Of a DNA stretch of 64,000 nucleotides, positions 23,766 through 33,979 are shown piece after piece. This stretch comes from Trichopria drosophilae (taxonomy: Eukaryota; Arthropoda; Insecta; Hymenoptera; Diapriidae). A model generated the notes under the pieces. That model saw nothing but the letters and a program-made list of their open reading frames with translations, did not search any database and was not told where the DNA came from. The position numbers and the translations under genes were made by a program. Position 1 is the stretch's first letter; every line of letters begins with the position of its first letter. The DNA lies in contig CM059583.1 in NCBI GenBank assembly GCA_030407085.1, forward strand, positions 86,284,001-86,348,000. Reading direction: 5' to 3'.

Positions 23766-23817
23766 GGTCCCTGCGCAAGGATGACACGCAAAATCGTGAA
23801 GCGTTCCACATTTTTTT
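23709..23817 (+). ncRNA. U6: U6 snRNA, full-length retrocopy fused to a SINE
   Basis: U6 is the catalytic-core snRNA of the spliceosome. The copy is complete: the 5' stem-loop (GTACTTGCTTCGGCAGTAC), ATACTAAAATTGGAACGATA, the ACAGAGA box, AGCATGG, the internal stem-loop region GATGACACGCAAAATCGTG, and a 3' T run at 23811-23817. Compared with my memory of the animal consensus it has ATGGTCCC for ATGGCCCC and a compensated base pair in the 5' stem. It has no obvious PSE, is followed within a few bases by a SINE, and shares one target-site duplication with it. It is therefore best read as a retroposed pseudogene carried with the SINE rather than the functional locus. Confidence 0.93.
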
Positions 23818-24248
23818 AGGGGTACGCGATGGTTAAGTGGTTAGCATGCTCGCCTCGTAAACTGAACGTTCCTTAGGTCGTAAGTTCGAATCCCCGTCCA
23901 GCAACTTTTTCTGATTATTTCCATTGCGGATAATTCAGGAAACCTTGCTGGGCGAAGGTACAAATTTGGGACTGCTACCGACATCAGTCGGTAGTTATCG
24001 ACACCGTGAAGGGTTTTCCGTGGTCGACGCTTCGTCAATATTGTCTTGAATGAAAATAAGACAATGTTTGCGATGCGCCTGCTACGGCACAGGCCGCCGA
24101 CTAACTGTTGATGGTGTCGATTATGTGTAGTATTTGTGATTGTTTACTTGTTTGTATCGTCCTGTGTGGGATGATGACTAAGCCTTGCCCGATTAGCCAT
24201 AGATGGCATAAAGTTGGCAAGTAAATCTGAACAATGTATGTATGTATG
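23818..24248 (+). mobile_element. tRNA-derived SINE, family 1 copy 1
   Basis: A tRNA-like head contains A box TGGTTAAGTGG (23830) and B box GTTCGAATCC (23884). A body follows with ACCTTGCTGGGCGAAGGTAC at about 23942, then a 3' region and a TATG-repeat tail that ends at the duplicated target site at 24249. Copy 2 at 25404-26446 confirms head, body and tail. It has no protein coding capacity and was mobilised by a LINE in trans. The U6 copy lies immediately upstream, before the SINE's normal 5' end. Confidence 0.9.
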
Positions 24249-24264
24249 TATTATTGCTATACAC
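24249..24264. repeat. right target-site duplication of the U6-SINE insertion
   Basis: Exact repeat of the 16 bases at 23690-23705. Confidence 0.9.
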
Positions 24265-25389
24265 GCGGTCATAATAACCGCATAGGGCAGTTACTGATAC
24301 CTTATTCGTTAAGCAGCGCCCGGTACTTTGCAGTGTCCGCATTGGGAAGTTGCTATAACTGCTTACCAAGCAATATTATTTACTTGAATGGAAAGACGCT
24401 TTAACCGCTCGTCAGGAAGTATCGCCTACCGAAACCTCCAGTGATGTAGATTTAACATATGAGGTTAATAATACATGTTTATTGTGTACGCTGCGCACGG
24501 ATTCTGTATAACTCATTGCATAAACTTATTGTGCATATTTTTAAATGAATTACAGTAAATATATTCGATATACTTCATCGCTGTGTAGTGAATGAAGTAA
24601 AAATATAATTAAACACGTACTATATAAAAAGACTCATTTAACCAGATGAATTGCTGCAAGCGATTAAGAGGCTTTCAGGCAAAACATTCGAATTTTCCAA
24701 AATTTATTCATTAAACCATTTTTATTCAAATTCAACAGAAACTAGATATATGCTTAAGCCTAATTTTTTTCCTTATTTTGTTATTGGATACAACAAAATA
24801 GCTCTATAAAAGTTATATATCTTTGAAATCTTCATAAATTTTGACATAATAGAATTAACGTATTCGATAGTGTTTTAAATACTATACTACTACCCCCGTA
24901 GCCTTTTCTCGAATTATTGTGATATTCAATAGCGTTTAGCGTTATTTTCTGGATACTTTTTAAATCCCTTTTCTTTGAGGTTCGAGAAATTGGATTTAAA
25001 AGCATTTAAAAAGTTCACAATTTTTATTTTTTAGAATCTTTTTTAATTTACTGGAATAACTGATATTGCTGCTTATCTTATAGATATAATTTTCTATACA
25101 AGGCATTAAATCTATATAAATCAGTTGAAGGTTTGTGAAATAAAGCGTTGGATTTGAGCATAAACATATATGGACACACGCGCGATATATAGAAATTCAG
25201 GTATTAAAACTTCTAATAAGGCAATATGGCGTCTACGATTCTTGGTGAAGTAATTATTGAATTAATTTTTCGAAGTAAAATGTACAAATGTCAAGCACTA
25301 ATATTTTGATCATCTCGATCTCCCACAAACAAACCGACACCTTTTCACCAGAATATGTTCCTTTTTTATGTCTTTTACTTTTTTGTTTA
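24265..25389. other. AT-rich non-coding stretch
   Basis: No gene or repeat recognised between the two SINE copies. Confidence 0.4.
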
Positions 25390-25403
25390 TAAAATTATAA
25401 TTG
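25390..25403. repeat. left target-site duplication of SINE copy 2
   Basis: TAAAATTATAATTG, repeated exactly at 26447-26460. Confidence 0.85.
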
Positions 25404-25725
25404 TCACAGGAACACAAGTGGTTAGTTAAGTGGTAGGCATGCTCGAGTCGTAAACTGAACGTTCCTCAGGTCGTGAGTTCGAATCCCCGTCCGGCAACTT
25501 TTTCTGTTTATTTCCATTGCGGATAATTCAGGAAACCTTGCTGGGCGAAGTAAGAATTCGTGACTGCTACCGATATCAGTCTGCAGTTATTAACTCCGTG
25601 AATGGTTTTTCCACGGTCGACGTTTCGTAAATATTGTCTTAAATGAAAATAAGGAAATGTTTGCGATGCACCTGCTACCTCATAGGTCACTGACTAACTG
25701 CTGACGGTGTCGATTGTGCGTAGTA
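25404..25725 (+). mobile_element. tRNA-derived SINE, family 1 copy 2, head and body
   Basis: It matches copy 1 from the head (AAGTGG...GGCATGCTCG and B box GTTCGAATCC at about 25472) through the core to GTGCGTAGTA, where similarity stops. The rest of the SINE resumes at 26355 after about 630 bp of other sequence. Confidence 0.88.
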
Positions 25726-26354
25726 AGCGTGAGCACGTTGCTGAGACGACCACTGGAGGGCGTGTCTAAACCATAGAACGTCATGGTACGTTAGGCGTAG
25801 TGAAATCGCCTCTATTATGCCAACTGTTTTCGTGGTCGATACACGTATTTACGAAGTAAGATTAACACAGTGTTTTCAGGTGCAAATTGCCCGCCATTTT
25901 CCGCTGCCCGCCGTGTACGCTTTTATACTTATATTATTTTATATATTATATAATAATAACGATGAAAAAGCTAAGAATATTAAAAATAATAAACGTATTT
26001 AACTTAAACTTTATTTAATTCGGAAAACTAAATAATTGTTTATTAATACTGATGTTGAGTACATTTTTTGTGAAAATAATTATTATAAACATCAAGTAAA
26101 TTACTGAATTTTTCAAAATTGTTAACAAGGTTTCGTCCACCATGTTTGGCGACATTAAGTTTCTTATTTGTTTACTTGGAAATGAACATTTTAATTAGCA
26201 CGAAAAGTCGTAGGGTTATTTTGCACCCAAAAACTCTGTGCTAGTTAGAGTCACAGTCAGAAGGCTAGTTGCACACAGCCTATCGTGTTGCTCGTGCAAC
26301 GTGCTCTCGCTTGTATCGTAGTCAAGCGTTTCGCCGGGCGAGAGTCTCTCCGTG
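25726..26354. mobile_element. unidentified insert inside SINE copy 2
   Basis: This sequence separates the two halves of SINE copy 2. A 16-bp inverted repeat, AGCGWGAGCACGTTGC, occurs at about 25726-25741 and 26298-26313, with about 40 further bases before the SINE resumes. About 15 SINE bases are missing at the junction. The open frame at 25817-26002 is not recognised. It is probably a small DNA element. Confidence 0.5.
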
Positions 26355-26446
26355 TTGTTTGTATCGTCCTGTGTGGGATGATGACTAAGACTTGCCCGAT
26401 TAGCCATAGAGTTGGCAAGTAAATCTGACCAACGTATGTATGTATG
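26355..26446 (+). mobile_element. tRNA-derived SINE, family 1 copy 2, 3' end and TATG tail
   Basis: It matches the end of copy 1 (TTGTTTGTATCGTCCTGTG, GATTAGCCATAG, GTTGGCAAGTAAATCTGA) and ends in TATG repeats at the duplicated target site at 26447. Confidence 0.88.
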
Positions 26447-26460
26447 TAAAATTATAATTG
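26447..26460. repeat. right target-site duplication of SINE copy 2
   Basis: Exact repeat of 25390-25403. It proves that 25404-26446 was one SINE insertion later interrupted. Confidence 0.85.
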
Positions 26461-26911
26461 AAGGTTTTTAATTTCTGATTTAGGAATTTGAGTGTAAATA
26501 ATTTTTGTTTAAATATCAATTCAATTTATATTATTGCATAATTCGCCGTTCCCTCGAAAATGTTGTGCATGATATCTTATATTATGTTTTTACAAAGATG
26601 ATAATCATCGTGAAGGTGAAAGACGCACTTTTCATTTATATCACATTCAAACGAATGTTTTCTCTTTACATCTATTCCGTAGGACTGTACAGCACGTTCA
26701 AAGGTAAGATATTTAATTTGTTTAATAGTAGCTTTGCATATTCCGCAAGGTTTTCCAGAACCTCAAGGGTTGGTGAAACCTAAATTTCCCTAAATTATCT
26801 CCTAAAATTTCGTTCTGTCTGAATTCATGTAATTCTGTTATCAACTTCCGGAATGTTTCAAAATAATTTATAATTTTTCCATTAGAAAAAAAAGAGTACC
26901 TTGTAAATATT
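26461..26911. other. AT-rich non-coding stretch
   Basis: An open frame at 26505-26783 is hydrophobic and Phe/Tyr-rich and not recognised. No repeat seen. Confidence 0.4.
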
Positions 26912-27250
26912 CTAACCTAAAGCGAATTGTGGAGGAAAGCATGGAAGCGATGCATATACAGCACCCAATTTTTGTCTATCAGCATGAGAGTCAATGGCGT
27001 TGCCACTTTTCCATTCGTCCTGATTAATCAATAATGGCAAAACTGGTTTGTTTTTAAAGTTCTTTGATTTTTCTTTCCCAACATTTTCTTGAGTACAATT
27101 AAAAAGAATGTTTTCTTCTTCTTTTAAATGATTCATGTAACGGAATAATAAATCTAGCATATATGGTATTTCCTGAAGTAGTTTCAAACTCCACTTCAGT
27201 GGTATACACGTTACATGTTCTGATGTTCTCATGTTAATGCTCAGTTTCAA
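26912..27250 (-). pseudogene. fragment of a repeated, transposon-associated ORF
   Basis: The 112-residue frame ends with GNAIDSHADRQKLGAVYASLPCFPP. This resembles a GN.LGSHAG..KLGAVY.SLPCLPP motif that I recall from multi-copy uncharacterised proteins in arthropod and cnidarian genomes, thought to be transposon-linked. No start or flanking exons could be identified, and the function is unknown. The open frame ends close to a possible splice-like boundary. I rate it as a partial gene copy. Confidence 0.4.
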
Positions 27251-27369
27251 ACTTAATTGTAATTATTAAATTGTTCACAACTTTAAAATTATTTGACCAT
27301 CGGTTAAATTAGATTCAGATTTATTTCATTCGTTCAACTTATGATGTAACTCTTGCATTATAAAATTTC

Positions 27370-27384
27370 CGTATATTTTAATTA
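27370..27384. repeat. target-site duplication, left, of SINE family 2
   Basis: CGTATATTTTAATTA here and at 27813-27827 flank the SINE. Confidence 0.85.
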
Positions 27385-27812
27385 GGACAAAGGACAAAGG
27401 ACAGGTTATTTTCCCCCGCGTTAATGACGAATATGTCTGTTTGCGGGTCGGCTCTCGGGTGGAAAGGTACAGGACAGAAACAGACAGTACATGACAGAAC
27501 TATAGGCAGATACATACACAATACCCACCCAGAGCCAGTCCCCCCTACCCCAATATCGGTACCACCAGCAGATTCGGCGGTCTGTTCCTTAGCGAGTACG
27601 GCGCGGGGCTTATCCCCTCTTTATCCGAGATAAGACCACGACGTACCAAGCGGTCCCAAATTCGTACCTTCGCCCAGCAAGGTTCCCCGGTTATTCCACA
27701 CTGGACATAAGCAGAGAAAATTGCAGGACGAGGATTCGAACTCGGGACCTTCGCGACGTTCATTTCGGGCAGACTAAGACTGACGCCTTAGCTCGCACGA
27801 CCATCACGCCGA
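27385..27812 (-). mobile_element. tRNA-derived SINE, family 2
   Basis: Read on the minus strand, the head has a tRNA-like A-box region (GTGATGGTCGTGCGAGC) and B box GTTCGAATCC (about 27735). Next comes a core containing ACCTTGCTGGGCGAAGGTAC, identical to the core of SINE family 1, although head and tail differ. The 3' end is a GGACAAA-type repeat (on the plus strand 27386-27402). A 15-bp duplication flanks it exactly. Confidence 0.88.
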
Positions 27813-27827
27813 CGTATATTTTAATTA

Positions 27828-28196
27828 AATAAGTAAGGTTATCAATAACCACGTTCAGATAAGATTAGTGGGAAATATTATATACCTGATTGATCTGTGA
27901 GGTATCAAATTCATGTACAATTTTGATGTCTGATATTGCTCGCGTATTGATTGTTTTGTGCAAGTATATCTACGCTAAAAGAAGTCTGCCTGATATCGTC
28001 GATTACAGTAGGTTATGCGGTTACAACTTTTCGTTTAATAAAATTATGAACAAGTGTTACCAACCGTCGTCTAGCTTATAAGGACAGAGGGCGCAATATT
28101 TTCAATTAATAAGGAATATGCAAATTAGAAAACTCAGCTTCTATCGGACTGAAAGGTTCGAACCGTGGAGGCGGTGTGTGTCAACATTCCAAACCA

Positions 28197-28198
<2 letters not shown>
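27828..28198. other. non-coding stretch
   Basis: Nothing recognised. The open frame at 27890-28081 has no known domain. Confidence 0.4.
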
Positions 28199-28276
<78 letters not shown>

Positions 28277-28280
28277 GAGA
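28199..28280. repeat. GA microsatellite at LINE copy A 3' end
   Basis: About 40 GA units, directly followed by TTGA repeats, the tail of the minus-strand LINE copy A. The same GA/TTGA junction recurs at 30823-30856. Confidence 0.9.
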
Positions 28281-28586
28281 TTGATTGATTGATTGATTGA
28301 TTGATTGTCCTTATTATGGCTGAGGTATTGCGTCTTACGCCAACCAATATATAGCATACATACAGATAACTAAAACTAAGCTTAATATAACAAGGCATAC
28401 TAACAGATGCATATAAAAGCGCAATACTAGATCTATAACAAAAGTAAATGTAAAATAGATAGATAATAATAGTCTAGAAATTACAACATATGGTAGGGTA
28501 CAAGCATTCCAGAAGTGAAAGTAGACTAAAATACTAATAATAAATACTAAAATAATAATACTAATACTAATAATACTAATACTAAT
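28281..28586 (-). mobile_element. CR1/L2-like LINE copy A, 3' UTR, distal part
   Basis: On the minus strand this is the end of the LINE, finishing in a TCAA-repeat tail (plus strand 28281-28307) next to the GA repeat. The proximal UTR is at about 29405-29450, beyond the R2/Dong-like insert. It has TACTAA/TAA-rich sequence at about 28535-28585, where the insert sits. Confidence 0.7.
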
Positions 28587-29404
28587 TTTATCTTCGCATG
28601 CCAGGATGGGGTCATCAATACCTTAGCGTATCGCCAGACGTCTTACACCAGGCGGTACAGAGTACGCTTTGTAGATTGTGTACATGTCATGCTGAGACAC
28701 TAATGCACCTTTTGGCAGCATGCCCAATATATGCAGTTTCAGCAGACATCGAACGTCACAATGCGGCTCTTCGAGTGCTGTATTACCATCTTCGCAGCAC
28801 TTATGGTATTGATGCAACCCCAGTTTTGCCGTACGTCCCCACTCATATTGAATCCGTAGTCGGAAATGAGTCTTGCCGAATATACTGGAATTATTTATTC
28901 CCGACGAGCAGGCAAATATCAGCCAACAAGCCTGACATCGTCCTTGTTGACTTCGATGACAAATCCATCTTCGTCATCGAGTTCTCTGCACCAGCAGAGA
29001 CAGATATAGTCAGTAAAGAGGACGAAAAACGGATGAAATATCGGGAACTCCTGTTCGAAATGCGCAAGCTATATCGAGGATTCAAAATCAAGCTCGTCGT
29101 GCTGATAATTGGAGTGCTGGGAGGAATGAGACCAACTTTCCTCCAAAACAGCAAACGCATTCCGGCCTGCCGAGAACATGCAAATTCCATCGCAGGCCGA
29201 ATGCAGAGAGCAGTGGTGCTGTGATCTCTCCGTCTACTGAGGTCACACGAGATCCTGTAACCACTTACCCAATGGTAGTGGGAGTGGTTACAGTTGCATT
29301 AGAAATGGCCCGGTGCAGTCTGCAGCGGAGGAGTTAGATATCGGAGCCACTTTTCTGCTGCATACTGCACTCGTGGATTATGGAGGGCCATTTTATTTAA
29401 AAAA
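28587..29404 (+). pseudogene. R2/Dong-like LINE, 5'-truncated, endonuclease end (copy 2)
   Basis: The 208-codon frame (28598-29224) is the C-terminus of a site-specific non-LTR retrotransposon. It has a CCHC zinc knuckle (CRLCTCHAETLMHLLAAC) followed by YYHLRSTYGI, then a restriction-like endonuclease core: KPDIVLVDFDDKSIFVIEFS with the KPD and D...VIE/D metal ligands, then KEDEKRMKYRELLFEMRKLY with the trailing Lys, and VVLIIGVLGG. Such endonucleases nick the target DNA for target-primed reverse transcription. The RT is absent through 5' truncation. A 3' UTR runs to about 29390 and ends in an A-rich tail. It is inserted in a TACTAA/TAA-rich stretch of LINE copy A, in keeping with the TAA-repeat preference known for Dong-like elements. 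Confidence 0.82.
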
Positions 29405-30822
29405 AAAATACTAATATACAAAATACAAAATAATTACACTAAAGTCCGACTTAATAGGTGGTTTTTTAGTTTTACTTTAAACAAATGCACATTTTCGATT
29501 GCACGGATTTCGAATGGAAGTTCATTCCATAACCGGGTAGAAGTGACAGTAAAAGAATTGGAATAGGATTCTAGCCTATGTGTCGGTACTCGAAATTGTT
29601 GCGTAGAGCCGGGTCGAAGACGTGGGTCTTAATAATCTTATAGGTAACGATACCAATGAAGTATAACCTACGCGATTTGGTATTGAGCCAGCCAAGCTTA
29701 TTACGATATGGGGTAATGTGCTCTCGAACGTAGATCAAAGATGAAACGAATGCCCTCATTAATCATTCGTTCCACCCTGATTTTTTGAGTTACATTAATG
29801 TCATTGTAAACTGCGCAGCAGTAATCGAAATATGGTAAAATCAGTGAGGAAACAAGGGTTTTCTTAACATCAGTTGGTAGTTGAGCACGGTTATTACGTA
29901 GATGACGTAAAGTGGAGAATACTTTATTGGACGTTTGTATAAGATGGTACTTCCACGAAAGCGTTCCATCAAACACGAGACTCAAGTTCCTCACCGAATT
30001 AACCCACGGTATGACCGAGTTATTAATAACGATCGGTGTGATCGAATCAGTATTAAAGGTGTTCAGATAAAAAGCATTGCCGACAATTAATGCCTTAGTT
30101 TTTTCGAAGTTAAAGACGAGGTCATTGGTATTCGACCATTGACAGAAGCGAGTGATATCAGATGTTACCTTTGCGATGGCGATGTCAAGCTCTGAAACAC
30201 GACATTTAAGAAAAACTTGGGTGTCGTCGGCGAAAATCATATGATCACTATGATGGAGAACCCCAGGTAGATCGTTAATAAAAACTGAAAACGACAAAGG
30301 TCCTAACACAGAACCTTGGGGCACTCCAGCACCCACTGGCAGCCACGACGATCTAGTGTCATCCACCCCTGTGACAGTCTGCGATCGACACGAGAAGTAA
30401 GACGCAAACCACCGAATAGCGGTATCCGATAAATTAGCCATTTTTAGTTTCTGCAACCAAAGCCTATGAGTAATAGTATCGAACGCACGGTTAAAGTCAA
30501 AGTGGATAACAATAGTTATCATGCGATTGTCTATTGCTTGCCTGCAATATTCAGATAAATATAATAGTGCTGTTTGCGTGCTGTAATCTTTACGGAAACC
30601 CGATTGGTGAGAATCAAACCAATTACTGTTATTCAGGAACCCAAGTAGCTGATTGAAAACAATACGTTCTAGTATTTTAGAGAGTGCAGGGACAATAGCG
30701 ATAAGTCGGTAATGAGCAGGAGAAACAGGGTTAGTAATTTTGCTAATGGGTATCATCAATGATTTTTCCCAATCAGCAGGAAAGATAGATAAATTAAGCG
30801 ATTCATTGAAGTGATAAACTAT
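29405..30822 (-). pseudogene. CR1/L2-like LINE copy A, reverse transcriptase
   Basis: The long frame (about 30822-29701) encodes an almost complete RT domain: WEKSLMIPISK, YRLIAIVPALSKILERIV, QSGFRKDYSTQTALL, VIHFDFNRAFDTITH (motif A), AGVPQGSVLGPLSFSVFINDL (motif B), MIFADDTQVFL (motif C, intact DD) and LSLVFDGTLSWKYH. A frameshift near 29701 moves the C-terminus to another frame (YRNKLGWLNTKSRRLYFIGI, then TSTRLWNELPFEIRAIENV) down to about 29450. The copy is 5'-truncated at the GA repeat at 30823 and so lacks ORF1 and endonuclease. It differs from copies B-F and is a distinct subfamily. Confidence 0.9.
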
Positions 30823-30844
30823 GTGAGGGGGAGAGGGAGAGAGA
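30823..30844. repeat. GA-rich tract between tandem LINEs A and B
   Basis: A short GA/GGA tract that is both the 5' boundary of LINE A and the 3' target of LINE B. Confidence 0.85.
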
Positions 30845-31448
30845 TTGATTGATTGAAGACTTATTTATTAGTGTCCTGGCCACTACGAGACGTGGACACA
30901 TCAACTCAATAACCTGCCGTTACAATGTTTCGGTCAGGATATAACGATGCATAATACAACTTAAAACTATAAAATCTCTGCTATAAGGCGGCAAACGCAT
31001 TATACATCTTTATATATACTACATTGTACATAAAAAATAACAAAATTGCACTTGTGCTACACGTAAGTAGTAAATTCGATTAGAAGACGATCGCAAAGTT
31101 AAAACATTAAAATATAAAACGTAACAAACTTACGGTTGATCAGCCCTGAGAAGATGTGTTATTAAGTTAGTTCGAAATGTTGCGAGAGATGTAAATGTGT
31201 GAAGACGGCGTGGCAGGGAGTTCCAAAACTGTATGGCTTTGATCCAGAAAGAGCGAGCAAAGATGTTAGTACGAGGAATTGGAAGTTAATATTGAAATGA
31301 TTGCAAGCGGGAAGATCGGCGAATGAAATGGTCTAGAGGAATGAATCTGTCAGCAAGATAGAAAGTACTGTCGCCTAGATGTTATGGGTAGCCAGTTGGC
31401 TTTATGACGATACGGCGCAAGTCTTTCATCCCGGCGCAGGCGATACAA
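30845..31448 (-). mobile_element. CR1/L2-like LINE copy B, ORF2 C-terminus and 3' UTR
   Basis: This ends in TCAATCAATCAA on the minus strand (plus 30845-30856) next to the GA tract. Codon-like similarity to the other copies continues to about 31200 (motifs of the FANSFW type). No terminator signal other than the tail is seen. Confidence 0.75.
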
Positions 31449-33800
31449 TTATCTCAAGGCGATGTTTTGTAGGCGTGGTAATTTAGTGTTAAGATATGCA
31501 GTTGAATCGGCTATAACTAAAGATACGTAATCGAGGCGTGGAATGACTAATGCGTTGACGAGCGTGAGTTTGATCTGCGGTGGAAGAAAAGCACCATGAA
31601 ATTTAAGCCTGTAAAGAACATTATGCACCTTAGATGATATGGTACTAACATGGCGATTCCATGTTAGGTCGGATGTTATTATAACACCAAGATCTTTTAC
31701 TTCATGTGAATCAGCTATTACATTCGACCCAACAATAATTTGTGGTATGGTTAGATTTTTCATAACGGTTAAATTCTGAGGTGAACCTAGGATGATTGCC
31801 TGAGTTTTACGCGTATTTAAAGTGAGCCCATAATCATGGGACTAACTCACAAGCTCAGCGATGTCACTGTTAATATTGCGTATCGTTTCATTTAGATGAC
31901 ATATCGGGGTCGAGAGATAAAATTGCGTATCATCAGCAAAGATGATGGTAGTGTGTCTGCAGTATTTAAGTCTCGAAAATAAGGTATTGATAACAATACT
32001 GAACAATATGGGGCCTAAGCTCGAACCTTGTGGAACGCCGGAAGTAATATACTCAGGATTAGATGTTAAACCATCCAGGCCAATTATTGTGTGAGATCGA
32101 TTTGTGAGATAAAAATGCAGCCATCTCAATGTTGATTCCTCAAAGCCTATGTCTCGAAGGCAGGTTAGAATCACGACATGGTTTAAGGAGTCGCAGGCTT
32201 TTGAGAAATCGAACAGTACCAAGAGAGTAACTGCCCCACGATCTATACCCAAACGTATTTCATCCATAACGTGTAGCAGGGCAGTTTGGGTGCTGTGAAA
32301 TTTGCGGAATCCACATTGTTTGGGATGCAGTATACGATTTATCTATAAATATTTTGTGATTTGCTGAGTGACAAGGGAATCAATGACCTTAGAGAGGTGG
32401 GGCGGATTTGTGATTGGACGGGTGTCAGAAGGACTTAAGGGGTTAGCTATTTTCTTAAGTGGTATGACGTAAGATGATTTCCAAATGGGAGGAAATAGCC
32501 AGAGATGAGTGAAAGATTGAAAATGAACGTTAAATATAGTGCAATGGTTGTAAACATGGATTTTAGGTACTCTAAAGGAAGATGATCGGGACTAAGCTCA
32601 CGTGATTTTTGTGCAACTAGATTAAGACTAAGTAGGACATCATGATGATTAATAGCAGTAAAGGTGAATGTTGTATGGAAATTAGGTAATGGACGCATGA
32701 TAATGTTGTTGAGTGTCGCTAAGTCACAAGACGGGTGAGATGACGATATTTGTGCGAAATGACGATTTAATGCAATGGGTGAAAAATGAGAAAGTGCGGA
32801 CTGTGATGGCCGATTAGCAAGTCCTAATTTTCGTAGGCAATTCTTATATTCTTGGAAAAGACGCAGGTTTCGAGTTCTTTTCGCACGCAGGCACAATTTG
32901 TCGCGTTCCTTAATCCTACTTCGTATACAAGGTGTGATCCACGGAATAGCGCGGTGAAAAATACGTTTTGTAATAAATGTAATGAAACTTCGGTAATACA
33001 TTCGTAAAAATTATGTTGTTGCAAATTCGTTTGAAGTTGTGTGTGATCGGAAGCCAAGAGATGAGGAAACTTAAATTGAAGTAACGCTGAAAGATCTTTA
33101 TTTAAAGCAGAATAGTCACCATTTGGCAATGTTACGATAGGTGATAATTTGTGGAATGGAATGTAGGTTATTGAATTCGTATTAAATCGTAATAAGACAA
33201 TGACCAGCCGCAAAAGGAGTAGAAGACATAGAAAAACTTTTGATCTCATCTGAAGAATCGACTAGCATAACATCCAGCTGAGAAGAAGAAAAACAAGAAT
33301 AATGGGTGGTTCCAAAGGGTACAGAAAAAAAGCGAGTAGTCTTGAATAAAATTTTGGAGATATGCAGAATCAAATCTATTCTCTAACAAATTACAGCTTA
33401 AGTCGCCTGTCAAAATCATGTTCTTATATTTAGAAATGTATGCATTAAACTTAACTATAAATTCCGCGAGAAGTTGCCCATGAGGGCGTCGGTATATAAC
33501 TATAAATAATAAATTTCTTGAAGACGATTTGACATAAAAAAAAAGATATTCTGGGGTGTCAATGCTTTGATTTACTAAGCACTCGAGAATAGTGTAAGAT
33601 AAAGATTTGTGGAGGTAACATGCGACACCTCCACTTAAAATAAAGCGTGTTTGCCCATCGCTGCGCAGTGCCCGATCATTACGGACGAAATTATAGTTCT
33701 TAACGGAAACACACGATGAATCAACAAGCGGTGTCATTCATGTATCTGTGACTGCCAGGATGTGTGTTGTGCAATCTACTAACTCATTTTCCACATCTTG
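31449..33800 (-). pseudogene. CR1/L2-like LINE copy B, ORF2 (endonuclease and RT)
   Basis: ORF2 is readable in pieces. From 33800 the endonuclease has LKISCININSLCAHL, then AVTDT followed by a stop where Trp is usual, then YRRPHG and ILTGDLSCNLL, the APE-type YRPP and GDFN-like motifs. The linker lies at 33249-32447. RT follows at 32267-31842: LVLFDFSKACDSLNH, ITSGVPQGSSLGPILFSIVIN and TIIFADDTQFYLSTP with both catalytic Asps, then at 31763-31449 DLGVIITSDLTWNRH and RLKFHGAFLPPQIKLTLVNALVI. At least four frameshifts or stops break it. It is the most complete copy of this LINE in the window and the reference for copies C-F. Confidence 0.88.
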
Positions 33801-33979
33801 CAGATGGGCACACAGTGAATTTATATTTATACACGAGATTTTTAAAGACGACAAAGAATCGGACAAAGACACATTACTTGACACACATTGATTAACAAGA
33901 TTCTGCTGTGGTTGTCAGACAATGTTATTGAGATCTTGTTCTGTGGCAATTAACAACTCGGGAGTGCCGACATCTTTTC

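Noticed and set aside
23709..23817. A functional U6 snRNA gene
   Set aside because: It shares a target-site duplication with the adjacent SINE and lacks a convincing upstream PSE, so a retrocopy is more likely.
23573..23836. Open frame overlapping U6
   Set aside because: It reads through the U6 RNA sequence; the RNA match explains the conservation.
28141..28398. Ser-Leu repeat open frame on the minus strand
   Set aside because: It is a translation of the GA microsatellite and adjacent LINE tail.
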